This document shows, piece by piece, positions 1 through 9,545 of a stretch of 62,326 nt of DNA; position 1 is the stretch's first letter, and each line of letters begins with the position of its first letter. The DNA comes from Polyangiaceae bacterium (GTDB taxonomy: Bacteria > Myxococcota_A > Polyangia > Polyangiales > Polyangiaceae). The position numbers and the translations under genes are program-made. The notes under the pieces were generated by a model that saw nothing but the letters and a program-made list of their open reading frames with translations, was not told the origin of the DNA and did no database searches. Where the stretch lies: assembly GCA_023150915.1 (NCBI GenBank), contig JAKLKA010000059.1:1-62326 (forward strand), in the 5' to 3' direction.

Positions 1-199
1 CGCTGCCCGCCACGCCGCCGGCGCCGCCCAGCGCTCCACCGCTGCCGCCCACGTTGCCGCTGCCGCCCACGTTGCCGCCGCCGCTGCCGCCGCCGCCGCC
101 CCCCGAGTCGCCGCAGCCTGCGGCAGAGGCCAGCGAGAGCGCGCTGATCGAGAGCGCGGTGAACCAGAAACGAGGAGCCTTGCGCGTGGTCGTATTCAT
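1..199 (-). CDS. Secreted lipoprotein with Gly/Ser linker (N-terminal part only)
   Basis: Only the first 66 codons lie in the window; the gene runs off the left edge. It begins with ATG at 199 and encodes a positively charged start, a hydrophobic stretch and a lipobox-like LASAAGC, so the mature protein should be a lipid-anchored envelope protein. After the cysteine comes a low-complexity run built of Gly, Ser and Asn-Val-Gly-Gly-Ser units, the flexible spacer seen on many myxobacterial surface lipoproteins. The functional domain is outside the window, so no function can be given. It is divergent from uppP. Confidence 0.75.
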   Translation of the reverse strand, partial: MNTTTRKAPRFWFTALSISALSLASAAGCGDSGGGGGGSGGGNVGGSGNVGGSGGALGGAGGVAGS

Positions 200-318
200 C
201 TCAGCACCCGGAATTCGAAGGCGCCCACCATAGCGCAGACCGCGGCGGTTTCCACGTGGCCCAAGCCGTGACGAATTGGCGGTGCGCAGCATGCGAAAAC
301 GGGTGTAGAAGACCGCCC

Positions 319-1200
319 ATGGACGCACCTGTGTCCAGCTCGATCGTGCTCGGTGTGATCCAAGGCATCACCGAGTTTCTCCCCATTTCCAGCGACGGAC
401 ACCTGGCGCTGGCCGAGCTCGTGCTGTCCATCGACCAAGCCGGGCTGACGTTGAACGTGATGCTGCACGCCGGCACGCTGCTCGCGACGTTGATCGTGCT
501 GCGCCGCCGGGTGATGCCCGCGGTGGTCGACGGAACGTCGGCGCTGATCCGGCCGTCGCGCTTCGCGGCCAGCTCGGGCGGGCGCGACGCATTGGTGGTG
601 ATCGTCGCATCCCTTCCCACGGCGATCATCGGGCTTGCCCTGCGCGACGCGGTCGAGCGCTGGACGCACTCGCCCGCGGTGATTGGCCTGGGCTTCCTCG
701 GCACCGCAGCGGTGGTGCTGTCCACGCGCTTCGTGCGCGCCGGCGAGCGCGAGGTCCCGACCCTGCTCGGTGCTCTGGTGATCGGCCTGTGTCAGGGGCT
801 CGCGGTTCTCCCCGGCCTCTCGCGCAGCGGCTCGACCATCGCCGCCGCGCTGTGGTTGAAGGTGCGGCCTGATCGGGCGTTCGAGCTGTCGATGCTGATG
901 TCACTTCCAGCGGTGACGGGGGCCATCGTGCTCGAGGCACGCCACCTCGGAAAGGGGGCCGACGCGCTCTTGCCGGCGGTGGTCGGGGCCTCGGTGGCGC
1001 TCGCGGTCGGCGTGGTCGCGCTGATGGCGTTGCGCCGCATCGTGATGCGGGGGCACTTCGCCTGGTTTGCCGCGTGGGTCGCCCCCCTCGGCCTGGTCAG
1101 CCTGCTGTGGGTCCGCCCCCCGGCGCCGCCGCCGCCGCCCGCAGCGCCCGTGGTTGGATCGGCGACGCTGCCAAACCGTGATAGTTCAGCGCGGCCATGA
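319..1200 (+). CDS. uppP: Undecaprenyl-diphosphatase UppP (BacA family)
   Basis: Integral membrane enzyme that removes one phosphate from undecaprenyl diphosphate to recycle the lipid carrier for peptidoglycan and other envelope polymers. The product is 293 residues, normal for the family. The Q-x3-E motif is at residues 15-19, followed by the LPISS-x-GH segment with Ser25 and His28, and the second family signature PGLSRSGST appears in the middle; the rest is hydrophobic helices. I chose the ATG at 319 because the family motif then starts near residue 10; an in-frame ATG at 256 would add 21 non-conserved residues. The C-terminus is extended by a Pro-rich tail. Its stop overlaps the manC start by ATGA, so the two are translationally coupled. 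Confidence 0.93.
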   Translation: MDAPVSSSIVLGVIQGITEFLPISSDGHLALAELVLSIDQAGLTLNVMLHAGTLLATLIVLRRRVMPAVVDGTSALIRPSRFAASSGGRDALVVIVASLPTAIIGLALRDAVERWTHSPAVIGLGFLGTAAVVLSTRFVRAGEREVPTLLGALVIGLCQGLAVLPGLSRSGSTIAAALWLKVRPDRAFELSMLMSLPAVTGAIVLEARHLGKGADALLPAVVGASVALAVGVVALMALRRIVMRGHFAWFAAWVAPLGLVSLLWVRPPAPPPPPAAPVVGSATLPNRDSSARP

Positions 1201-2279
1201 TTCCCCACTTGTATTGCGTGGTGCTGGCCGGCGGCAGTGGAACGCGCTTCTGGCCGGCGTCGCGCAAGTCGATGCCCAAGCAGTTGCTCGCCATTGGTCC
1301 CGAGCCCGAGTGCCTGATCGCGGCCACGGTTCGCCGGATCGAGGCGCTGTGTCCGCCCGAGCGCACGTTGATTGCCACCGGTGTGCACTTGCTCGACGCG
1401 ACCGAGCGCGCGCTCGACTGGCTTCCCCGAAGCTCGTTCTTGGGTGAGCCCGTGGCAAAGAACACCGCCCCGTGCATCGCCTGGGCAACGTGGGCGGTGC
1501 TGGCGCGCGACCCCCAGGCGGTGGTCATGGTGCTCCCCAGCGATCAGCACGTGGCGGATCCCGAGGCGTTCCGCCGGGCGCTCAGCGCCGCGGTGGACAC
1601 GGCCCGCGGCGGAGTGATCACCACCATCGGCCTCGAGCCCACCCGAGCCGAAACCGGCTACGGCTACATCGAAGCCGGCGCCGAGCTCGGTCCGGAGGTG
1701 CGCCGCGTCGCGCGCTTCGTCGAGAAGCCGGACCGGGCGCGGGCGGAGCAATACCTGGCGAGCGGTCGCCACTTCTGGAACAGCGGGATGTTCTTCTTCC
1801 GCGCAGACGTCATGGAAAGCGCCGTCCGCCGGCACCTGCCCGAGGTTGCCGCCGCGCTGGACGGCATCGCCCGGCTGCCCGAGCGCGAGCGCACCGAGGC
1901 CACGGCCAGGGCCTTCGAGGCGTTCCCGTCGGTCAGCATCGACTACGCGGTGATGGAGAAGGCGGACGAGCTGGCGGTGGTGGTGGCAAGCTTCGGGTGG
2001 AGCGATCTCGGGAGCTGGCAAACGGCCTGGGAGCTTGCCGAGAAGGACGAGCAGGACAACGCCGCCCCGCCCGACGCGGTGCTGGTCGAGGCCCGCGGCA
2101 ACCTGGTGCGCGATCTGCGCAGCGACGGCCGGTCGCGGGTGATCGCGCTGGTCGGTGTGGAAGGCTTGTGCGTGATCGAGACCGACGACGCGCTGTTGGT
2201 GCTGCCGCGCGAGCAGGCGCAAGACGTGCGAAAAGTGGTCGAACGGCTGCAGGCGCGCGGGTCGAGCGAGCGGGTCTAA
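1197..2279 (+). CDS. manC: Mannose-1-phosphate guanylyltransferase
   Basis: Makes GDP-mannose from mannose-1-phosphate and GTP in the cytoplasm, feeding polysaccharide, glycan or O-antigen synthesis. The protein is 360 residues: the nucleotidyltransferase signature LAGGSGTRFWPASR with a following PKQLL is at residues 9-30, the substrate-binding FVEKPD is near residue 172 and the SFGWSDLGSW segment near 265. It ends after the left-handed helix region, so the C-terminal phosphomannose isomerase half of bifunctional AlgA/ManC proteins is absent. It is coupled to uppP by an ATGA overlap; both supply envelope polymer precursors. Strong family match; preference for mannose over other hexoses is inferred from family resemblance. 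Confidence 0.9.
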   Translation: MIPHLYCVVLAGGSGTRFWPASRKSMPKQLLAIGPEPECLIAATVRRIEALCPPERTLIATGVHLLDATERALDWLPRSSFLGEPVAKNTAPCIAWATWAVLARDPQAVVMVLPSDQHVADPEAFRRALSAAVDTARGGVITTIGLEPTRAETGYGYIEAGAELGPEVRRVARFVEKPDRARAEQYLASGRHFWNSGMFFFRADVMESAVRRHLPEVAAALDGIARLPERERTEATARAFEAFPSVSIDYAVMEKADELAVVVASFGWSDLGSWQTAWELAEKDEQDNAAPPDAVLVEARGNLVRDLRSDGRSRVIALVGVEGLCVIETDDALLVLPREQAQDVRKVVERLQARGSSERV

Positions 2280-2374
2280 GGGGCGTTCGGCTCGGAAAAA
2301 CCCCAGGTCGCGAAAAACGACCCTAGCCCGGGCAACCACCGCCAAGGTATGACGGGGGCGTGGAAGGAGAGCCC

Positions 2375-2827
2375 ATGCGCCAGCGTTTCGTCCTCGCGTC
2401 CGCGTTCGCGTTTGCCGTTTCGGCCGCGCTCGTGTTGCCAGGTTGCGGCAAGTTCAAGAAGACGAAGGAGTGCAACGCCTTCATCGACAAGGTGAACACC
2501 GCGATCAAAGAGATCGAGCAGCACTCGGGCTCCAAAGGCAGCGATGACGCCCAGGTGATCGCGTCGATGAAGAAGCTGGGGGATCTGTACGACCAGCTGG
2601 CGAAAGACGTGACGGCGCTCGAGGTCACCACACCCGAGCTCAAGTCTCACGCCGCGAACTACAAGGAAATGTGCACCAAGGCCGCCTCGACGGCGCGGCA
2701 GGTTGCCACCGCGATCGAGACCAAGAACCCCGAGCAGGCCGAGACGGCGCAGAAAGAGTTCGACAAGATCGTGAAGCAGGAGGACGACCTGGTGAACCAG
2801 ATCAACACCTTCTGCCAGGCGCCCTGA
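2375..2827 (+). CDS. Small helical lipoprotein, unknown function
   Basis: 150-residue protein with a type II signal sequence ending LVLPGC, so it should be lipidated and held in the envelope. The mature part is Lys/Glu/Ala-rich and predicted mostly alpha-helical, consistent with a small helical bundle. The ATG at 2375 is preceded by a good Shine-Dalgarno (GGAAGGAG, 2362-2369), which decides the start over an upstream in-frame GTG at 2360. It stands alone between manC and the convergent uvrB. I do not recognise a characterised family. Confidence 0.8.
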   Translation: MRQRFVLASAFAFAVSAALVLPGCGKFKKTKECNAFIDKVNTAIKEIEQHSGSKGSDDAQVIASMKKLGDLYDQLAKDVTALEVTTPELKSHAANYKEMCTKAASTARQVATAIETKNPEQAETAQKEFDKIVKQEDDLVNQINTFCQAP

Positions 2828-2839
2828 AGCCGGCTCGGG

Positions 2840-4969
2840 TCAGCGCCGCCGCCGGCCAGGCGGCGCGCTGGGGCGGGTCGACTTGCGACCGCGTCCGGGC
2901 GGCACGGACTTGGTTCCTGCGCGGGGCGGCGGGGGCGTGAGCGACTCGCGCACCTCGACCGGCAGCCCGGCCTGCAGACGGTGCAGGTCGTCGCGCAGGC
3001 GCGCTGCGGTTTCGAACTCCAGGTTCTCGGCGGCGGCGAACATCTGCTGACGCATTGCCTCGATGCGCTCGGCCAGCTCCTCGAGCTCGTCCTTCGGGCG
3101 GGCGGGTCGGACCCGCCCCGCACCCGAGGCGCTCGGGGTGCGCGGCACGGCGTAGTAGTCGGTGGTGCCGCTGGCGGGGTTGAAGTCGAGGATGGCGCGC
3201 CGAATGGTCTCGGGGGTGATCCCGTGCTCTTGGTTGTACTTCGCCTGGATGCCGCGGCGGCGCGCCGTCTCGTCCATCGCGAAGCGCATCGCGTCGGTGA
3301 CGCGATCGGCGTACATCAGCACCTGCCCGCCCGCGTTGCGCGCGGCTCGACCAATGGTCTGGATCAGCGAGCGCGGGCTGCGAAGAAAGCCCTCTTTGTC
3401 CGCGTCGAGAATGGCGACCAGGCTCACTTCGGGCAGGTCGAGCCCCTCGCGCAAGAGATTGATGCCCACCAGCACGTCGAACTCGCCGGCCCGCAGATCG
3501 CGCAAGATGTCCATGCGCTCGAGGGTGTCGACGTCCGAGTGTAGGTAGCGCACCCGGATGCCGAGCTCGGCGTAATACTCGGTCAGGTCTTCGGCCATGC
3601 GCTTGGTGAGCGTGGTCACCAGCACGCGCTCGTCGCGCTCGACGCGCAGCTTGATCTCGCCCAAGAGGTCGTCCACCTGACCCGAGACGGGGCGGATCGA
3701 GATCTCGGGGTCGAGGAGCCCGGTGGGGCGGATCAGCTGTTCGACCAGGTGCGACCCGCTCTTCTCGATCTCGAAGTCGCCGGGTGTGGCAGAGACGAAG
3801 ATCACCCGGCGCATGTACTTCTCGAACTCGTCGAACTTCAGCGGGCGGTTGTCCAGGGCGCTGGGCAAGCGGAAGCCGTACTCGACCAGCGTCTCTTTGC
3901 GCGAGCGATCGCCGCGATACATCGCGCCGATCTGCGGCACGGTCTGGTGCGACTCGTCCAAGATCAGCAGGAAGTCTTCCGGGAAGTAGTCGATCAGCGT
4001 GGGAGGCGGCTCGCCCGGTGCGCGGTTCGAGAGGTGACGCGAGTAGTTCTCGATGCCCTGCACGAAGCCCATCTGCTCGAGCATCTCCAGGTCGTACATG
4101 GTGCGCTGCTCGACGCGCTGCTTCTCCAGGAACCGGCCCTGTTTGTCGTAGTAGTCGAGCCGCTCGCGCAGCTCGATGCGGATCGCTTCGATCGCGCGTT
4201 GCAGCTGCTGCCGCGGCGTGACGTAGTGCGAGCCGGGGAACACGGAGTAGCGGTCGAGCTCGGCCAGCACGCGCCCGCGCACCGGATCGACCTCGGAGAT
4301 GCCGTCCACCTCGTCACCGAAGAACTCGACCCGGATCGCGACCTTTTCCTCGTAAGCTGGGAAGATCTCGACCACGTCGCCCCGCACCCGGAACGTGCCG
4401 CGGTGAAAGTCGACGTCGTTGCGCTCGTACTGGATGTCGACCAGGCGCCGCAGCAGGTGATCCCGAAGCAGCTCTTCGCCCTTGACGATCTCGATCAGCA
4501 GCCCCTCGTACGATTCGGCAGAGCCGATGCCGTAGATGCAGCTGACGGATGCGACGATGATCACGTCGGGCCGCGAGAGCAGCGCGTGCGTGGCAGCGTG
4601 TCGCATGCGATCGATCTGGTCGTTGATGATCGCGTCTTTTTCGATGAACGTGTCGGTGGTGGGGATGTACGCTTCCGGCTGATAGTAGTCGTAGTAGCTG
4701 ACGAAGTAGTGGACCGCGTTGTTCGGAAAGAGGTCGCGCATCTCGCCGTACAGCTGGGCGGCCAACGTCTTGTTCGGCGCCATGATCAGCGTCGGCCGCT
4801 GGAGATGCTGAATGACGTTCGCGACGGTGAAGGTCTTGCCGCTGCCGGTGATCCCCAGCAGGGTCTGGTAGCGGTCGCCCGCGTCGAGCCCGTGCGTCAG
4901 GGTGGAGATCGCAGCGGGCTGGTCCCCTTTGGGAGAGAACTCGCTGCGCAGCTCGAATCGGCGCGTCAT
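2840..4969 (-). CDS. uvrB: UvrABC excinuclease subunit B
   Basis: Damage-verification helicase of nucleotide excision repair, loaded by UvrA and partner of UvrC. The 709-residue product is full length. Walker A GITGSGKT has its Lys at residue 45; the beta-hairpin that clamps DNA shows YDYYQPEAY at about 93-101; helicase motifs such as DESHQT and the QTIGRAARN motif VI follow. A C-terminal UVR motif that contacts UvrA/UvrC is present near residues 635-670 and is followed by an Arg/Pro-rich tail. ATG start at 4969. The gene stands alone on the minus strand, downstream of an outer-membrane protein gene. Confidence 0.97.
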   Translation of the reverse strand: MTRRFELRSEFSPKGDQPAAISTLTHGLDAGDRYQTLLGITGSGKTFTVANVIQHLQRPTLIMAPNKTLAAQLYGEMRDLFPNNAVHYFVSYYDYYQPEAYIPTTDTFIEKDAIINDQIDRMRHAATHALLSRPDVIIVASVSCIYGIGSAESYEGLLIEIVKGEELLRDHLLRRLVDIQYERNDVDFHRGTFRVRGDVVEIFPAYEEKVAIRVEFFGDEVDGISEVDPVRGRVLAELDRYSVFPGSHYVTPRQQLQRAIEAIRIELRERLDYYDKQGRFLEKQRVEQRTMYDLEMLEQMGFVQGIENYSRHLSNRAPGEPPPTLIDYFPEDFLLILDESHQTVPQIGAMYRGDRSRKETLVEYGFRLPSALDNRPLKFDEFEKYMRRVIFVSATPGDFEIEKSGSHLVEQLIRPTGLLDPEISIRPVSGQVDDLLGEIKLRVERDERVLVTTLTKRMAEDLTEYYAELGIRVRYLHSDVDTLERMDILRDLRAGEFDVLVGINLLREGLDLPEVSLVAILDADKEGFLRSPRSLIQTIGRAARNAGGQVLMYADRVTDAMRFAMDETARRRGIQAKYNQEHGITPETIRRAILDFNPASGTTDYYAVPRTPSASGAGRVRPARPKDELEELAERIEAMRQQMFAAAENLEFETAARLRDDLHRLQAGLPVEVRESLTPPPPRAGTKSVPPGRGRKSTRPSAPPGRRRR

Positions 4970-5020
4970 GGAGAGCCCAGCATCTTCAATCGGCGACGCG
5001 GCGGTTTCAATCGCCGAATT

Positions 5021-5815
5021 TCAGTGGAGCGTCGCGGTGAGCGACAGTGAAAACGCAGTGGTTTTGTGCCGCGTGGCCACGCCGTCGGCCTCGTGTTTCA
5101 CCGCTGCCCAGCTCAATCGGGCCGCGGGCCCGAGGCTCCACTGTTCGCCGATCCAGAAATCGTAGCCGACGCCGAGCCCGATGCCGAAGCCCGAGAGCTC
5201 GGACTCGCGCTTTTCGCCCGCCACGGGGTAGCGGTAAGTCTCCTCGGCGGCCGCCACCAGCGCCTGGACGTAGGCGCCACCTTCAGCGTCGAAGTACAGC
5301 TGCCCGAAGAGCGCCAGGTAGGTCAGACCCAGCTCGGTGTCGGTGAGGCGCGTGGTGCTGCCGCCGGATTCGTAGCTCGGCTCGCGGAAGGTGTGGCCGA
5401 TCAGCCCGCCGCCGAGCACGAACCCGCGAGCGGGCGTGCCGCCCAGCAAGAGCTCGAGGGTGCCGCCGCCTCCGGTCAGATCGCCGCCTGCGGTGCTCTG
5501 CCCCAGCGTCGACTCGGTCTTGGTCACCATCGAGGCAAACCCCAGGCCCATGCGCAGGAAGAAACCGTCGTGCTCGTGTGCGCCGCGGCTCGGCGTGTCG
5601 GCGGGTGGCACCGGGGGGGGCAGCGCGGGCACGTAGTACTGGGGAGGCGGCGCCGGCGCAGCGGGCGGCGCCGCAGGGCTGGGGGGCGGGGGCGGCTGCC
5701 CCGGGGGTGCCGCGGGCGGGGGTGGCGGTGGGGGCGGCGGTGCCGGTGCTTGGCCCTGCGCGCTCGCCGAAACGAGGGTCGCGAACAGGCCAGCGAGCAC
5801 TCGGGATCTCGGCAT
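5021..5815 (-). CDS. Outer-membrane beta-barrel protein with Pro-rich linker
   Basis: 264-residue exported protein. A signal peptide (residues 1-21, ending ASAQGQA) is followed by a long run of Pro and Ala (about residues 22-75) and then a domain with alternating hydrophobic residues and Gly/aromatic-rich strands typical of small outer-membrane barrels of the OmpW/OmpA-like size class (about 170 residues), ending in a hydrophobic beta strand. The Pro-rich part may act as a periplasmic spacer. The ATG start at 5815 is 72 bp from the divergent lipoprotein gene. The specific function is unknown. Confidence 0.8.
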   Translation of the reverse strand: MPRSRVLAGLFATLVSASAQGQAPAPPPPPPPPPAAPPGQPPPPPSPAAPPAAPAPPPQYYVPALPPPVPPADTPSRGAHEHDGFFLRMGLGFASMVTKTESTLGQSTAGGDLTGGGGTLELLLGGTPARGFVLGGGLIGHTFREPSYESGGSTTRLTDTELGLTYLALFGQLYFDAEGGAYVQALVAAAEETYRYPVAGEKRESELSGFGIGLGVGYDFWIGEQWSLGPAARLSWAAVKHEADGVATRHKTTAFSLSLTATLH

Positions 5816-5887
5816 GCAGGCAGCGGGCAGCAGAGCGCGCTTGCCGTCAGCGCGTCAATCAACTTCGAAGTGAGGTACCCTGGGCCG

Positions 5888-6739
5888 ATGGCCGGCGCTC
5901 TTCGATGCGGTGTGATCGCAATGCTGATGCTCGTGGCGTGTGGCTCCGAGGACACCTCGGCGTCGGGCGGCGGAGGGAGCACGGCCACCGGTGGCGCCAC
6001 GAGCGGCGGCGCAGCAGGCAGCGCGTCCGGTGGGAGCGCGGGCGCCGCCGGCACGGCTTCAGGAGGCGCGAGCGGCAGTGGCGGGGGCAGTGGCGGCGCC
6101 GGAGCCGGCGGGGGCGCCACCGGCGGAGGCGCGGGCAGCGGCGGCGGCCCCAGCGATGCAGGTGCCGACGCGTCCAAGCCGTCGCCCGGGCCGTCGCTCG
6201 GCTCGTTCCAGCTCACGTACTACTGGGTCACCACCGAAGCAGAGTTCACCGGCGCCAAGGACACGAACCTGTACGACAAGAGCTGCAAGCTGCTGGCGAC
6301 GGTGGCTGCCAAGTTCGCCGCGGCGCTGAAGGTCGAGGGCACCGGCCGGCTCGCCGATGGGCGCCTGCTGAACTATTCGGGCAGCTGCAGCTGCCCCACT
6401 TCGCCGTGCTACCTGGTGGCCGACACGCAGCACCCCTGGGGCTACGGCGTCCAGAACAAGGCGCTGGTCCCGCTCCGATCGTTTGCGGTGGACAAAGCGG
6501 TGATCCCCTATGGCAGCAAGGTCTACGTGCCCGAGCTCGACGGCGTGGCCGTCCCGGGTGACTCACCTTGGGGCGGCTTCGTCCACGACGGCTGTTTCAG
6601 CGCCGACGACACCGGCGGCGCGATCATCGGCAAGCACGTGGACTGGTTCGTCGCGCTGAAGACGCACTACGTGGCCCTCGACGCGAAGCTCAGCCTGGCG
6701 AAGATCACGATTCATCAGGGCGGCGCCCGCTGCCCGTGA
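5888..6739 (+). CDS. 3D-domain lipoprotein with Gly/Ser/Ala linker
   Basis: 283-residue lipoprotein. The signal sequence ends in MLMLVAC, so Cys18 should be lipidated. Residues about 20-100 are an almost pure Gly/Ser/Ala/Thr spacer. The C-terminal 180 residues contain a 3D domain: VIPYGSKVYVPEL leading to a CFSADDTGGAIIGKHVDWF block that carries the three Asp residues for which the domain is named, as in MltA-type lytic transglycosylases and YabE/Rpf-like cell-wall proteins. Several Cys pairs probably form disulfides. A role in peptidoglycan cleavage or remodelling is inferred from the domain; no other catalytic domain is present. Confidence 0.82.
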   Translation: MAGALRCGVIAMLMLVACGSEDTSASGGGGSTATGGATSGGAAGSASGGSAGAAGTASGGASGSGGGSGGAGAGGGATGGGAGSGGGPSDAGADASKPSPGPSLGSFQLTYYWVTTEAEFTGAKDTNLYDKSCKLLATVAAKFAAALKVEGTGRLADGRLLNYSGSCSCPTSPCYLVADTQHPWGYGVQNKALVPLRSFAVDKAVIPYGSKVYVPELDGVAVPGDSPWGGFVHDGCFSADDTGGAIIGKHVDWFVALKTHYVALDAKLSLAKITIHQGGARCP

Positions 6740-6757
6740 CGTGTTAGCCTCGGCCAC

Positions 6758-7456
6758 GTGGTGCGTTGGCTGGGCCTCGTGGCGCCAATCGTCGTCGCGT
6801 GCGCGGCGGCGTGCGCGCACGTCGACGAGACGCGCGTCCGCCGGGTGGTCGACGAGGACAGCCTGAGGCTCTCGGAGACTTCGCTTCCCGATCGGGCGCG
6901 AGCACGGGTGAGCGCCAAGCTCTCGGGCTCGGTGCTCGAGCTCACGGTGCGCACCGAGCCGCGCTGCCTGGTGCAGTTCGCCGAGCGCGTCACCGTCCGC
7001 GAGCGGGTGCGGCGCACGCCCCGCGCGGCCACGCTGGCAGCCGAGGCCTCGCTCTTGGCACTGGGGCTGGCGGTCGGCGCGGGCCTCCGGCAGAGCTCGA
7101 CCGACGACGAGGTCGGCGCCCGGGACCTGTTCGGGGTGGCGGCGCTGGCCGGTGGGCTCGGCGCGGGGGTCGCGCTCGGGGTCGACGCGAGCCGCTGGTC
7201 CGACACCGAAGTCGAGACCAGCGAGACGGTGCCCGACCCCGAGCCCCGGGTGGCGCCCTGCCGCGTGCCGGTGGCAGCCGCCCGCCGGGCGCTGTTGGTG
7301 ACCCGAACCGGACGCCAGCTGGCGGTGGCTCTGGATGGCCTTGGGCGCGGTCGCGCGCGCGTGCCCGACGACCTCTGGGTCGACGACCAGCTGGACCTGG
7401 ACGTGCAGGTCGACGGGGTGGTCGTAGAGCGGCTGGTCGTGGAGAGGTCGCCGTGA
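6758..7456 (+). CDS. Exported protein, first of two tandem paralogues
   Basis: 232-residue protein starting with GTG at 6758. The N-terminus is a hydrophobic signal ending in a Cys/Ala-rich stretch (VACAAACAH) that could be a lipobox. The mature part has an Arg/Val-rich strand region, then two hydrophobic segments separated by a short acidic loop (about residues 88-107 and 122-142), then a C-terminal beta-rich domain. The same order of elements, including the LV-x-ERV-type segment before the hairpin, occurs in the next gene, which it overlaps by GTGA. The pair look like a duplication. No known function. Confidence 0.7.
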   Translation: MVRWLGLVAPIVVACAAACAHVDETRVRRVVDEDSLRLSETSLPDRARARVSAKLSGSVLELTVRTEPRCLVQFAERVTVRERVRRTPRAATLAAEASLLALGLAVGAGLRQSSTDDEVGARDLFGVAALAGGLGAGVALGVDASRWSDTEVETSETVPDPEPRVAPCRVPVAAARRALLVTRTGRQLAVALDGLGRGRARVPDDLWVDDQLDLDVQVDGVVVERLVVERSP

Positions 7457-8142
7457 CGCTGCGCCGGCTCGCGCTGGCCGCCCTCGTGACCTCGACCGGG
7501 GGCTGCATGGCCCACGAGCGGCACGTGGAAAGCACGCCCGGCACGCTGCGTCTGCTCCGCAGCCCGCCGCTCACGGGCTCGGAACGCATCTACGCGCGGG
7601 TCCTGCCTCGCGCCGACCTGCTCGAGATCAGTGCTCGAAGCGAGTCGCTGTGCCTGGTGCGGCGGCTGCGCCGCGTCCGGCGCGTAGAGGTGCTGGAGCG
7701 CCGGCCGGCGCCCGCGCGGTTCGTCGGCGCGGTCGCAGCGGTGGTCGGCGGCTCGATCCTGGTCGGCGGCAGCGGCTCGGACGAGCTGGGCGGGCTGCTG
7801 ATCGGCAGCGGCGCGGCCATTGGCGTGGTGCCCCTGCTGGTGCAGGGCGACGATCGGCGCGACCTTCCGGACGTGGAGCAGAGCGAGCCGGGGTCGCGGC
7901 TGGTTCCGTGCGGCGACCGCCCGCTGCGCGAGCCGCGCGTGGCGGTGCGGGCGGGGGGTCAGACCTTCGAGGCGCGCGCCGACGTGGCAGGGCGGGTGCG
8001 CTTCCGCGACGTGGTCGATCGCTCTGCGCTGGTCGTGTTCGTGAACGACGTGGCGGTGCCGGTCAGCGGCGGCACGCCGCTCACGGGAACGCGCCCACCT
8101 GCGGAAGCCCCAGCCCATCCGGATGGCCCAGGCACACGTTGA
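7453..8142 (+). CDS. Lipoprotein, second of two tandem paralogues
   Basis: 229-residue product. The GTG at 7453 overlaps the preceding TGA (GTGA). The signal peptide ends TSTGGC, giving a lipidated Cys. It repeats the plan of the upstream gene: an LVRRL-type basic strand region, two Gly/Ala/Val-rich hydrophobic segments at about residues 92-108 and 116-136, and a C-terminal beta domain. The last 20 residues are Pro-rich and lie antisense to the 3' end of argC (62 bp convergent overlap), so the original stop may have been lost. Function unknown. Confidence 0.68.
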   Translation: MTLRRLALAALVTSTGGCMAHERHVESTPGTLRLLRSPPLTGSERIYARVLPRADLLEISARSESLCLVRRLRRVRRVEVLERRPAPARFVGAVAAVVGGSILVGGSGSDELGGLLIGSGAAIGVVPLLVQGDDRRDLPDVEQSEPGSRLVPCGDRPLREPRVAVRAGGQTFEARADVAGRVRFRDVVDRSALVVFVNDVAVPVSGGTPLTGTRPPAEAPAHPDGPGTR

Positions 8143-9139
8143 GCGCCTGGATCGCCTGCGCCGAAGCCCCCTTGGCCAGGTTGTCGATGGCGCACATCGC
8201 AACCACGACGCCCGCGCGCTCGTCGAGCGCGTAGGCCACGTGAGCGCGCGCCGAGCCCCTCACCCAGAGCGTGTCGGGAACGCGCCCTTCGCCCAGCACC
8301 GTCACCAGGCCTTCGCGGTATTGCTCCCGGGCCGCCTCGCGGCACTGCTCGGCCGTTGTGCCGCGCATGGCCCGGGCATACGCCGTGGTCAGAATGCCGC
8401 GCGAGAATGGCGCGAGGTGCGGCGTGAAGACCACCGTGACGGGGAGCTTCGCCGCGCGCGACAGCTCTTGTTCGATCTCGGGCAGGTGGCGGTGCGTGCC
8501 GGCGACCTTGTAGGCGCGCATGCCCTCGGAGGTCTCGGGGAAGTGGGTGTTCGGGGCGGCGCTGCGCCCGGCGCCACTCACCCCGCTCTTGCTGTCGATG
8601 ACCAGCCCGCTCGGCTCGACGAGCCCGGCAGAGAGCAAGGGCGCCAACGGCAAGATGCTGCTGGTCGGATAGCAGCCCGGGGCTGCGATCAACCGCGCGT
8701 CGTGGAGCTCGGCGCGATGCAACTCGGGAAGGCCATACACCGCTCGACCCAGCAGCGCCTTCGCGGGGTGCTCGCCGTACCACTTCTCGTACACGGCGGC
8801 GCTGGTCAGCCGGAAGTCCGCGGACAGGTCCACCACGCGGATCCCGGCCTCGAGCAGCGCCTGCCCGGCGCGCGCGCTGGCGGCGTGGGGCAGCGCCGTG
8901 AACACCACCTCGACCCGCGCCGCGAGCTCGCCGGCGCTCTGGGGCTCGAAAGCCTCGAGCCGCCGATCGCACAAGCTCGCGATGCCCTCGGTCGCGGGGA
9001 GCACGTCCCCCAGGCGTTGCCCGGCCTTCTCTCTGGCCCCGACGTACTCCAGCTGAAGCTCGGGGTGGCCCACCACCAGCCGCACGAGCTCGGCGCCGGT
9101 GTAGCCGCTGGCCCCGACGATGCCGACCCGAACGGTCAA
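8081..9139 (-). CDS. argC: N-acetyl-gamma-glutamyl-phosphate reductase
   Basis: Third step of arginine synthesis: NADPH reduction of N-acetylglutamyl phosphate to the semialdehyde. The 352-residue protein has the N-terminal nucleotide-binding [10 protein letters not shown] (residues 9-18) and the active-site Cys156 in APGCYPTS. The start is a rare TTG at 9139 that overlaps the rpsI stop as TTGA; no ATG or GTG lies close enough to include the Rossmann strand, so the TTG is well supported. It is the third gene of rplM-rpsI-argC, an order also seen in other deltaproteobacterial lineages, and is presumably expressed with the ribosomal proteins. Confidence 0.96.
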   Translation of the reverse strand: MTVRVGIVGASGYTGAELVRLVVGHPELQLEYVGAREKAGQRLGDVLPATEGIASLCDRRLEAFEPQSAGELAARVEVVFTALPHAASARAGQALLEAGIRVVDLSADFRLTSAAVYEKWYGEHPAKALLGRAVYGLPELHRAELHDARLIAAPGCYPTSSILPLAPLLSAGLVEPSGLVIDSKSGVSGAGRSAAPNTHFPETSEGMRAYKVAGTHRHLPEIEQELSRAAKLPVTVVFTPHLAPFSRGILTTAYARAMRGTTAEQCREAAREQYREGLVTVLGEGRVPDTLWVRGSARAHVAYALDERAGVVVAMCAIDNLAKGASAQAIQALNVCLGHPDGLGLPQVGAFP

Positions 9140-9531
9140 CGCTTGCTGTACTGGAAGCGCTTGCGGGCGCCGGCCTGGCCGTACTTCTTGCGCTCCTTCT
9201 TGCGGGAGTCGCGAGTCAAAAAGCCGGCGCGCTTGAGCGACTTCCGCCGCTCGGGATCTTCCGCGATGAGCGCCCGAGCGATGCCGTGGCGCATGGCCTC
9301 GGCCTGGGCGCTGTGGCCGCCACCGGCCACCGTCGCATCGACGTCGTACTTGTCGATCAGCTCGAGCAGCTCGAGGCTTTGCCGCATGATCATGCGGCTG
9401 GTCTCGCGCTCGAAGTATTGATCACCGGTGCCGCCGTTGATGCTGATCTGCCCGGTGCCGGGCTTGACCCAAACGCGCGCGACCGCGGTCTTGCGCTTGC
9501 CAGTGGCGTAGATGGAAGTCGTTTCGGCCAT
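9136..9531 (-). CDS. rpsI: 30S ribosomal protein S9 (uS9)
   Basis: 131-residue small-subunit ribosomal protein whose C-terminal tail reaches the P-site tRNA. Recognised by the [17 protein letters not shown] start, the [10 protein letters not shown] segment and the basic C-terminus ending in KR, which is invariant in the family. It lies 14 bp after rplM, the usual partner, and its stop overlaps the argC start. Confidence 0.98.
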   Translation of the reverse strand: MAETTSIYATGKRKTAVARVWVKPGTGQISINGGTGDQYFERETSRMIMRQSLELLELIDKYDVDATVAGGGHSAQAEAMRHGIARALIAEDPERRKSLKRAGFLTRDSRKKERKKYGQAGARKRFQYSKR

Positions 9532-9545
9532 GTTCGAAATCTCTG

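Noticed and set aside
2306-2322. Terminator after manC
   Set aside because: GGTCG/CGACC is only a 5-bp stem with an A-rich loop and no following T run on the plus strand.
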